Below, one piece after another: positions 1 to 5,539 of a stretch of 6,150 nucleotides of DNA (positions are counted from its first letter, which is position 1; every line of letters starts with the position of its first letter). The position numbers were made by a program, and so were the translations under genes. The notes beneath the pieces are model-generated. The model was not told the DNA's origin. It did no database searches and saw nothing but the letters and a program-made list of their open reading frames with translations. Source of the stretch: an uncultured Pleurocapsa sp. GTDB lineage: Bacteria; Cyanobacteriota; Cyanobacteriia; Cyanobacteriales; Xenococcaceae. Location of the stretch: contig CAKZYI010000533.1 of assembly GCA_937884735.1 (NCBI GenBank), positions 1 through 6,150 on the forward strand, written 5' to 3'.

Positions 1-572
1 ACGGCAAGTTACACGAGTTTGAGAATGCCATTGCCAATTATTCTAAAGTAATTGAACTAGACTGTAATGACTACGAAGCTTTTTATCATCGAGGTAATGC
101 CTATAATTTCTTGCAAGAATATCAACAGGCAATTATTGAATACAATCAGTGTATAGTTTTAAATCCCAACCATGGTAATGCTTTCTATAATCGAGGAGTA
201 ACCTATAGCTGCTTGGGTCAATATCGAGAAGCAATTGATAACTACAACAGAGCAGCGACTATAATTCCCAAGTCTGCATTGATTTACAATAATCGAGGTA
301 ATGCTCGGAAGAACTTGAGGGAATACAAAAAAGCGATCGCTGATTATACAGAAGCAATTTTTTACGACCCCAACTATAGCGATGCTTACTATAATAGAGG
401 TTTGACATATCATATTTTGCAGGAAAGGCAAAAATCTCTTAGGGATTTATCTTTGGCTGCTGATTTATTTAAGAAGCAGGGTAAAAAAGATCTGGCTCAA
501 CAAATTGCCGCCAAAATTCAGAATTTGTATGGTGTTAATAAAACTGGTTTATTGTCTACTCAGCATGTCTAG
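1..572 (+). CDS. TPR-repeat protein, 5' end missing
   Basis: C-terminal 189 codons of a tetratricopeptide-repeat protein. The frame is open from base 3, the first whole codon, so the true start lies outside the window; an internal TTG at 111 is only a possible start inside a repeat and is not the gene start. TPR units of 34 residues are clear: the helix A marker recurs exactly every 34 residues as AFYHR (residue 26 from base 3), AFYNR (60), IYNNR (94) and AYYNR (128), with helix B signatures such as EYKKAIADY. After the last unit comes a charged tail with AADLFKKQGKKDLAQQ, very like the tail of the next gene, and then a short non-repeat end. TPR arrays are protein-binding scaffolds; partner and location cannot be inferred, and no membrane segment is visible in the part present. 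The next gene follows within 40 bases on the same strand, so co-transcription is likely. Family assignment is firm, specific function unknown. Confidence 0.93.
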   Translation, partial: GKLHEFENAIANYSKVIELDCNDYEAFYHRGNAYNFLQEYQQAIIEYNQCIVLNPNHGNAFYNRGVTYSCLGQYREAIDNYNRAATIIPKSALIYNNRGNARKNLREYKKAIADYTEAIFYDPNYSDAYYNRGLTYHILQERQKSLRDLSLAADLFKKQGKKDLAQQIAAKIQNLYGVNKTGLLSTQHV

Positions 573-612
573 TCTATACAATAGATAATTGATCGATACT
601 CAAACAAAATTG

Positions 613-1674
613 ATGGATAAAAAGTCAGCATCGCCAAACTATCAGAATATACTTGCAGAATTAAATCAGATGATTGAGCTAAATTCTGATGATGTTGAGG
701 CTTATTATCGTAGAAGTGAACTTTACTATAGTCAAGAAGATTATAGGGCGGGTATTGAAGATTTGACTGCCATTTTGCAGAGGGATAGTAATGCTACCTT
801 AGCTTATATGTTTCGTGCCTATGGTTATGGCAAATTAGATAACAACCAAAAAGCTATTCAAGACTATACTTCAGCGATCGCTCTTTGTCCCAATTATGCC
901 AAGGCTTATTACAATCGAGGCATTATTTACAATGAACTAGAGCAATATCAACAGGCGATTGATGACTATAGTTTGGCGATTAGAATCAACCCTGATTATT
1001 TGGAGGCTTACTATAATCGGGGAATTGCCCACAATAAATTAAAACAATACTTACAGGCAATATCTGACTATACTCAAGTCATTCGTCTCGATCCTCTAGA
1101 TGGTGAAGCTTACTACAATCGAGCTAATACCTACAATCGAGTCAAACAGTATGCCCAGGCCGTAACAGATTACGATCGCGCCATTGAGCTGAATCCCCAA
1201 GATTTAGAAGCTTATTACAATCGCGCCAACGTTTATCACAAAACCAAGGTTTACGATCGGGCAATCGCTGATTACGGTCAAGTGATTAAATATAATTCTC
1301 GCCACGCACCCACCTATTACAACAGAGGTACGACTTATCTCTCTGACGAGCAATATCAAAAAGCGATCGCCGATTTTTCCCAAGCAGTAAAGCTCAATCC
1401 TAATTATGCGGAAGCTTATTATAATCGAGCCATTACCTATAATAAAATTGCCAAATATCAAGAAGCTATTGCCGATCACCAAAAAGCGATCGCCTTAAAT
1501 AATGATTATGCAGAAGCCTATGGTAATTTGGGTTTAGTGTATCAGACTTTGAATAAAAAAGATTTAGCGATCGATAATTTAGAGCAAGCTGCAAAATTAT
1601 TTAAACAGCAAGGCAATCAGCCTTTGTATAAGTATGTTTCGGATAAATTGGCAATGTTGCGATCGCCTAATTAA
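613..1674 (+). CDS. TPR-repeat protein, about nine TPR units
   Basis: Complete gene of 353 codons made almost wholly of TPRs. A half repeat at residues 9-28 is followed by nine 34-residue units from residue 29 to about 334. The helix A marker (AYYRR, AYMFR, AYYNR four times, TYYNR, AYYNR, AYGNL) recurs at exact 34-residue spacing, and most units end in a 'hNPxY' type turn. The tail, with AAKLFKQQGNQPLYKYV, matches that of the upstream gene, which points to tandem duplication. I chose ATG at 613. An in-frame TTG at 589, right after a stop at 586-588, would add eight residues; neither has a clear Shine-Dalgarno sequence. No signal peptide or transmembrane helix is visible. The role is inferred to be a protein-interaction scaffold; no partner domain (kinase, caspase, glycosyltransferase) is fused. 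It ends convergent to the esterase gene. Confidence 0.93.
   Translation: MDKKSASPNYQNILAELNQMIELNSDDVEAYYRRSELYYSQEDYRAGIEDLTAILQRDSNATLAYMFRAYGYGKLDNNQKAIQDYTSAIALCPNYAKAYYNRGIIYNELEQYQQAIDDYSLAIRINPDYLEAYYNRGIAHNKLKQYLQAISDYTQVIRLDPLDGEAYYNRANTYNRVKQYAQAVTDYDRAIELNPQDLEAYYNRANVYHKTKVYDRAIADYGQVIKYNSRHAPTYYNRGTTYLSDEQYQKAIADFSQAVKLNPNYAEAYYNRAITYNKIAKYQEAIADHQKAIALNNDYAEAYGNLGLVYQTLNKKDLAIDNLEQAAKLFKQQGNQPLYKYVSDKLAMLRSPN
697..1614 (+). repeat. In-phase 102-base repeats encoding nine TPR units
   Basis: Nine consecutive 102-base units, each coding 34 residues, with no insertion or deletion between them. At DNA level the most conserved stretch is the helix A codon run for Ala-Tyr-Tyr-Asn-Arg (for example around 1004, 1106, 1208 and 1412), mostly varying at third positions. 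The exact phase suggests expansion by unequal exchange followed by drift, and the array could still recombine. Confidence 0.85.
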
Positions 1675-1696
1675 CATGAGTTCGGAATAAGTCTAA

Positions 1697-1728
1697 ATGC
1701 TTTGCGAACTCGGTTCGATCTAAAGCAT
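1697..1728. other. Imperfect hairpin in convergent gap
   Basis: Outer stem ATGCTTT (1697-1703) pairs with AAAGCAT (1722-1728). Inside it CGAAC (1705-1709) pairs with GTTCG (1713-1717) around the loop TCG. No T-run follows on either strand, so it is a poor intrinsic terminator, though it could block RNA decay for the TPR transcript. A competing 7-base pairing exists between 1678-1684 and 1705-1711. The inner stem matches, apart from one loop base, a hairpin inside the MITE at 4972-4984. Confidence 0.45.
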
Positions 1729-1792
1729 CATACAAGAATTAAAGATATAGCATGATAAAACCTGGAACTGAAAAATTGAAGGAGGGTTTTGG

Positions 1793-1821
1793 AAAACACT
1801 ACTTCAACAAAGTAAGTAGTG
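1793..1821 (-). terminator. Likely intrinsic terminator of the esterase gene
   Basis: A perfect 8-base stem, CACTACTT (1797-1804) with AAGTAGTG (1814-1821), encloses a 9-base loop. Read on the minus strand the hairpin starts 5 bases after the esterase stop codon and is followed by TTTT (complement of 1793-1796) and then CC. The stem is modest in GC and the T-run short, so strength is probably moderate. On the plus strand no T-run follows, so it would not serve the TPR genes. Confidence 0.5.
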
Positions 1822-1826
1822 GTAGT

Positions 1827-3137
1827 TCATTTAGAGACATCCCAACTAAAACCGTTTTTAATCAAGGTATTATCAATAAATTCTTTTAGGGTATCTGCCA
1901 TTTTTTGCTGCTCGCTGATACGGGGGTGACCATGGGTAACTTGCTCTTGAATTAAAGAGAAAACTCGATTGTCGTTATATTCTTGACGATATTCGGCGAT
2001 CGCTTCTGTTAAATATGTGTCCCATTTTTGGTCATGATACATACTAGGAAACATGCCGATAAAGTAAGCATGGGGATGTTGCGATCGCAAATTAGCCACA
2101 AACTGTTTGTAACGATCTTTCCAAGCTTCTGCGGTCATATCTTCGCCTATTTTAATTGTTGAAGAATCATTTTGACCCAAAGCAATTATGATTAAATCTG
2201 GACTGTAGTTAGTAAAATCCCAAATTGCAGCATCATCTAAAGGGGCTAACCTGTTGTAAAAAGCTTCCATACCCGTACCTTGGTGCCAATAGCCAGAGTC
2301 GTCAATTAAAGATGCTCCTGACTGAGCTATTAGAGAAAGTTCTGCATCATAATTTCTGGCAAGAATAGAAGCATAACTATGGTAGGCATTATAAAGATTG
2401 TAGTTATTCCCTTCAGGATCTTGAACGCCTGTTTCATCATGTTCTACTAAAGCACCAGCAGAAATTGAGTCGCCGTAAACTTCTATTTTTCTGGTTGAAT
2501 CTGGATTTGCAGGCAATAATTCACCGTCTATAATAATACTGTTGAACTCAAATTCTCCTGTTACGTAGTCAGTGCGCTTAACTATAACTGCACTATGAAC
2601 CTTATTTTCTAATCCAGAAGCTATATCGTAGATAACGGGGTTGCCTGAATTTCGTTGTAACTGAATTGTTATGGGTTGGGAATTATCATTTAGGTAAACA
2701 TCAATATAATTTTCGCCACCCCAACCGTCTTCCGATAGCTCGACTTTTAAACTAGTACCTGTAAATTTGAATTTTACGGCTGTACCTGGATAGGCAAAGG
2801 CTGGTGCTTGAGACTTTTCCCAGTTAATTCGACCAGAGTAATTAAAATTTTCGTTATCTGCTGTTATCTTTGCTTCGGTAAATTCAGGAATTTCAGCAGC
2901 TATCAAAGATGCCTTATTGGAATTACCTTGTTGTGAATTGTCGGCTTTTGCCACTAATGCCATCTCTGCTGTGTTGCAAATGGGATCGTAAATTCTTGCT
3001 CCATCAATTATTCCTAATAATTCAAACATATTGCTATTGCTAATACTTTCGATACTGGTTTTGATAGTATGTTGTACTGCTACGATAAACCAAACAAAGT
3101 AAAGGAAGAGAAAAGCGATCGCATTATTTGAGAACAA
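1827..3137 (-). CDS. SGNH/GDSL esterase, carbohydrate esterase 2-like
   Basis: 436-residue two-domain esterase. Residues about 98-210 look like the N-terminal jelly-roll of CE2 acetyl esterases (YSGRINW, the FAYPGTAVKFKFTGTSL strand pair, VKRTD, then the link into the catalytic domain). The SGNH domain follows: block I YGDSISAG with nucleophile Ser224, block II Gly in QSGASL (G274), block III GQND with Asn323, and block V GHP with His404. Family members remove acetyl groups from polysaccharides; the substrate here is inferred only. The usual Asp three residues before the His is Thr401, fitting a Ser-His dyad as reported for some CE2 enzymes. Residues 6-22 are strongly hydrophobic (signal peptide or anchor) but lack a preceding Lys/Arg. 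The chosen start is TTG, 7 bases after the ATPase stop; ATG at 3029 (Met37) is the alternative and would remove the hydrophobic segment. Probably the second gene of an operon. Confidence 0.85.
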   Translation of the reverse strand: MFSNNAIAFLFLYFVWFIVAVQHTIKTSIESISNSNMFELLGIIDGARIYDPICNTAEMALVAKADNSQQGNSNKASLIAAEIPEFTEAKITADNENFNYSGRINWEKSQAPAFAYPGTAVKFKFTGTSLKVELSEDGWGGENYIDVYLNDNSQPITIQLQRNSGNPVIYDIASGLENKVHSAVIVKRTDYVTGEFEFNSIIIDGELLPANPDSTRKIEVYGDSISAGALVEHDETGVQDPEGNNYNLYNAYHSYASILARNYDAELSLIAQSGASLIDDSGYWHQGTGMEAFYNRLAPLDDAAIWDFTNYSPDLIIIALGQNDSSTIKIGEDMTAEAWKDRYKQFVANLRSQHPHAYFIGMFPSMYHDQKWDTYLTEAIAEYRQEYNDNRVFSLIQEQVTHGHPRISEQQKMADTLKEFIDNTLIKNGFSWDVSK

Positions 3138-3144
3138 GAAATTT

Positions 3145-4860
3145 TTAAAATCCTAAATCAGCTTTAGCAATTTCCGCCGCTGCGTATACTTCTTCACTGG
3201 GCATTTCTTCCCAATCAGTACAGCCAATCTCACGATAGAATTGCGCGTCATAAGCGCGAGTACGGACTACTACGGGCATTGGTACAGCATGACCTAGGAG
3301 TAGTGCCTGTTGTTTAGAGTCTAACTTAGCCAATACGGATTTTAGATTAGCTCCTCCAGATACCCCTGTAAAGATGGCATCGATATCTTTTTCATCATTA
3401 AGCAGACAGGTAACGCGAGTACCGATTTGAGACATGACTTCGTTATCAATGCCCGATGGACGCTGATCTACTACCAAAAGACTAACAAAGTATTTCCGCA
3501 TCTCGCGGGCAATAGTACCAAAAATAGTTTGATGAACAATACTAGAATCTAAGAAACGATGGGCTTCTTCAATGGTAATTACTAGCTGGCGGGGTTTATC
3601 CAGAGGATTTTTGGTTTGTAAGAAATGATCCGCTTGCTTGACATAGCTAGAATGAATACGGCGAGTAATCATATTGGTTGCCAGCATATAAGAAAGCATA
3701 TTGGACTGAGAACCAAATTCAATAATTACACTTTTACCCGCAGCAAGATCTTGAATCAATTGCTCTATATAGTTGTGAGGACAGGCGGTACGAATATATT
3801 TGAGGGTATCAAAACGCTGTAACTTACGCTGTAGAGAAGAAATAGAACCCGCATGTCCTTTTTGTTCGCAAAATAGTTTGATATCTTCATTAGTCATGTT
3901 GATTAAACGCATGATCCAATTTCTACCGTATTCGTTGTAGAGAATGTTGGCATTGTCCATTGCCGCTTCAGAAAGACCTAATTCAGCAGCCACCAACTTT
4001 AAGTCGGCAAGTTCAATTTGGTCGTAGCTGAGATATAGTTCTTGAGCATCTCTTACCCCTCTGCGCTTGGTAGCTTCAGGATCGAGGGTATACATAACTA
4101 CTTTGCCAGGGAAAAGCTGACGCAAACCCTTAACGGTGCTTACCTGCTTGCCTTCCTTCATTGCTTCCCAACCATACTCAGAGTGCATATCAAACATTAG
4201 GTTGACTGCTGCATCCTTGCGGATAATACCAGATAAAAGCAAGCGGGTTAAAAACGATTTACCCGTCCCAGATTTACCAAAAATGCCGTTGCTGCGTTCG
4301 ACAAAGCGGTCTAAATCGAGACAGACGGGGACTTCCATATCCAATGGTTGACCGACTGAAAAGTTACGGCGAAAAGGGTCGTCCTCCCAACCAAAGACGC
4401 TACGAAAATCATGTTCTGTTGCTTCGTAAACTTGGCTGAAGTGAGCAGGAATAGTTTTAACGGGCAATAATTCCATATCTGCACTAGTATTTGCCTGCAT
4501 TGAACTCAAACTAGTATCCTTTGGTGTATCGATAGGCAGACTAGAAAAATCGCTATTAGTAGCAGTAGGAGTAAACATCAACATGGGCGACAGATTTACT
4601 GTCCCATAAGTACCGCTTCCCGCCAAGACATCCCTTAAGAAGGTATCTTCAATTGGTGGCGGATTAGCAATAATGCGATCGCTCGAACAGCCTAATGATA
4701 CATCAGTCAACAAACAAAAGAAACGCGATCGCCTTCCCTGAATTGTTAGAAACTTACCCACCCGCATATCTTCTACCGATACATCGGGGTGTAATCTGAC
4801 TTCCAAACCTTTGGTTAAAGAACCTTGAATGACTGAACCTAAAGGGAGTTGCGAGTTCAT
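3145..4860 (-). CDS. HerA-like P-loop ATPase (HAS-barrel, DUF87)
   Basis: 571-residue ATPase of the HerA/FtsK group. Residues about 6-60 (LGSVIQGSL, VRLHPDVSVEDMRVGKFLTI, FFCLLTDV) fit a HAS-barrel. Walker A is GKSGTGKS at 195-202; Walker B is LVITIEEAH at 426-434 with acidic pair E431-E432; the motif VDQRPSGIDNEVMSQIGTRV at 464-483 is characteristic of HerA/DUF87 proteins. HerA hexamers pump DNA and usually work with NurA nuclease in end resection; bacterial relatives also occur in defence pairs. No NurA or other nuclease is visible here, so the role is open. Residues about 92-135 form a Ser/Thr/Pro-rich, probably disordered segment between barrel and motor domain. ATG at 4860 is the first possible start: an in-frame TAA sits two codons upstream (4864-4866) and the HAS-barrel begins at residue 7. 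First gene of the minus-strand unit, with a MITE about 50 bases upstream. Confidence 0.92.
   Translation of the reverse strand: MNSQLPLGSVIQGSLTKGLEVRLHPDVSVEDMRVGKFLTIQGRRSRFFCLLTDVSLGCSSDRIIANPPPIEDTFLRDVLAGSGTYGTVNLSPMLMFTPTATNSDFSSLPIDTPKDTSLSSMQANTSADMELLPVKTIPAHFSQVYEATEHDFRSVFGWEDDPFRRNFSVGQPLDMEVPVCLDLDRFVERSNGIFGKSGTGKSFLTRLLLSGIIRKDAAVNLMFDMHSEYGWEAMKEGKQVSTVKGLRQLFPGKVVMYTLDPEATKRRGVRDAQELYLSYDQIELADLKLVAAELGLSEAAMDNANILYNEYGRNWIMRLINMTNEDIKLFCEQKGHAGSISSLQRKLQRFDTLKYIRTACPHNYIEQLIQDLAAGKSVIIEFGSQSNMLSYMLATNMITRRIHSSYVKQADHFLQTKNPLDKPRQLVITIEEAHRFLDSSIVHQTIFGTIAREMRKYFVSLLVVDQRPSGIDNEVMSQIGTRVTCLLNDEKDIDAIFTGVSGGANLKSVLAKLDSKQQALLLGHAVPMPVVVRTRAYDAQFYREIGCTDWEEMPSEEVYAAAEIAKADLGF
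3151..3154 (-). promoter_or_regulatory. Possible weak Shine-Dalgarno for the esterase
   Basis: AGGA on the minus strand lies inside the end of the ATPase gene, 13 bases before the TTG at 3137. The spacing is longer than ideal. It gives modest support for the TTG start and for translational coupling with the ATPase, whose stop codon falls between it and the start. Confidence 0.3.
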
Positions 4861-4902
4861 GTTTTATCTTGCTTTGGTAGTTTCTAAGAAAGATCGAAAA
4901 AA

Positions 4903-4908
4903 CTTATA
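4903..4908 (-). promoter_or_regulatory. Possible -10 box for the ATPase operon
   Basis: TATAAG on the minus strand, about 42 bases before the ATG at 4860 and just outside the MITE's left end. No good -35 box is present: at 16 bases upstream the hexamer is TTTTAA, which lies in the terminal inverted repeat. If real, the promoter straddles the element boundary. Weak evidence. Confidence 0.25.
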
Positions 4909-4911
4909 TGA

Positions 4912-4928
4912 GGCGTGTCATCAATTAA
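4912..4928 (+). repeat. Left terminal inverted repeat of the MITE
   Basis: Reads GGCGTGTCATCAATTAA and is the exact reverse complement of 5061-5077. In minus-strand sense it lies just upstream of the ATPase leader and may supply part of its promoter region. Confidence 0.85.
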
Positions 4929-4965
4929 AAGAAAAGAGCTTTTTCGTGATGGAAGCATTCCCTTG

Positions 4966-5026
4966 CGCCGACGAACTCCGTTCGTCCCAGAAGCAGAGCT
5001 TCTGGAAGCATCAAAGATGCTTGGCG
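4966..5026. other. Cloverleaf-like core: three abutting triloop hairpins
   Basis: Three perfect hairpins with 3-base loops lie end to end with no spare base: GACGAAC/GTTCGTC (4970-4986, loop TCC), CCAGAAGC/GCTTCTGG (4987-5005, loop AGA) and AAGCATC/GATGCTT (5006-5022, loop AAA). They are closed exactly by CGCC (4966-4969) with GGCG (5023-5026), giving a four-way junction with no unpaired bases on paper. A further outer stem, GGAAGC (4951-4956) with GCTTCC (5033-5038), lies between the core and the terminal repeats. The fold is possible as single-stranded DNA of either strand or as RNA. It is not a tRNA: the arm and loop sizes and conserved bases do not fit. Confidence 0.75.
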
Positions 5027-5060
5027 ACGCGGGCTTCCTCAGCAAAAAGCATTCTTCCCC

Positions 5061-5077
5061 TTAATTGATGACACGCC
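5061..5077 (-). repeat. Right terminal inverted repeat of the MITE
   Basis: Reads TTAATTGATGACACGCC on the plus strand, the exact reverse complement of 4912-4928. It is followed by C (5078) and TA (5079-5080), a possible target-site remnant. Confidence 0.85.
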
Positions 5078-5266
5078 CTAGTAAGAATAGGCGATCGCAA
5101 GCTCTAGTTTTCTAGGAAAAATTGTTGTTTTTCTGGTCAACTAGGCTTATTCAGCTAATTCTAGCCGATTTGGTATTTAATATCCTATCAAATTGAAATA
5201 AAACATTATTATGGCAAGTCTTTAAAAGGTAATTTTGCCTCAAAAGTAAATATTGTATTATCTTGA

Positions 5267-5539
5267 AATTTAGTTTGTAGGAATCTTCTTATTAATGAGA
5301 CAGTTGATATTGGTGCAGTGGAATTTGGTTCAACATCCGATACGCCCAATAATGCTGACAATAAAGTTTATCGCTTCTTTAATAACGACACAGGGATTCA
5401 TTTCTATACTGCGGATGAAACAGAACGAGATGCAGTTTTAGAGTTAGACAATTTTAGTTTTGAAAGAGGTTCTTATCAGGCGATCGATGATAGCTATTTG
5501 TTCTTTTGTTTAAAGGCGATCAAGAATAAATTTAATTAA
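5267..5539 (+). pseudogene. Truncated beta-helix / DUF5648 protein remnant
   Basis: Open frame after a TGA at 5264-5266. Its first recognisable part, NETVDIGAVEFGS, resembles the closing motif (DIGAxE) of secreted parallel-beta-helix 'choice-of-anchor' proteins. Then comes one DUF5648-type unit: VYRFFNNDTGIHFYTADETERD, broken here as VYRFFNND and TGIHFYTADETERD, followed by NFSFERGSYQAID. Intact proteins usually carry several such units after a long N-terminal region; here the frame stops after one, with an unrelated SYLFFCLKAIKNKFN end. No upstream beta-helix coding is seen in any plus frame of 5081-5266, which otherwise holds only a HIP1 octamer at 5091-5098 and AT-rich sequence. A GTG at 5318 could start a 73-residue protein, but no ribosome-binding site supports it. 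I read it as the decayed C-terminal stub of an exported adhesin or enzyme-like protein. Confidence 0.6.

Larger units (their letters stand above)
4911..5078. mobile_element. MITE-like element, 168 bases, non-autonomous
   Basis: Bounded by inverted repeats that match perfectly over 17 bases (4912-4928 and 5061-5077), with the outermost pair (4911/5078) mismatched and a purine-rich imperfect continuation inward. The size, the absence of a transposase and the highly structured interior fit a miniature inverted-repeat transposable element mobilised in trans. A TA follows the right end (5079-5080); the left flank reads TG (4909-4910), so a TA target duplication is possible only if decayed. A plus-strand open frame runs through it (up to 5068) but shows no protein-like features. 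It lies immediately upstream of the ATPase gene. The transposase family is not assigned; the TA flank hints at IS630/Tc1-type but does not prove it. Confidence 0.75.

Noticed and set aside
159..1482. Minus-strand frames opposite the TPR genes (159-431 and 1204-1482)
   Set aside because: Shadows of the repetitive TPR coding sequence with no features of their own.
697..1614. Regular repeats considered as a CRISPR-like array
   Set aside because: The 102-base period codes an unbroken 34-residue TPR series; there are no unique spacers between identical repeats.
1779..1815. Strong Shine-Dalgarno-like AAGGAGG at 1779-1785
   Set aside because: Followed only by an 8-codon frame starting at TTG 1789 with a 3-base spacing, too short for initiation; probably chance.
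1752..1889. Plus-strand 45-codon frame in the convergent gap
   Set aside because: Overlaps the conserved esterase C-terminus in antisense and spans its terminator hairpin; no recognisable protein features.
3625..4351. Plus-strand frames at 3625-3822 and 4136-4351
   Set aside because: Both lie wholly antisense to the ATPase motor domain, whose motifs prove the minus strand is coding.
4966..5026. Cloverleaf considered as a tRNA or tRNA-like gene
   Set aside because: All three arms have 3-base loops and there is no 7-base anticodon loop, T-arm consensus or acceptor stem of the right length.
4829..5068. Plus-strand 79-codon open frame across the ATPase start and the MITE
   Set aside because: Its first part is antisense to the ATPase N-terminus and the rest is MITE sequence made of hairpins; no domain or start signal.
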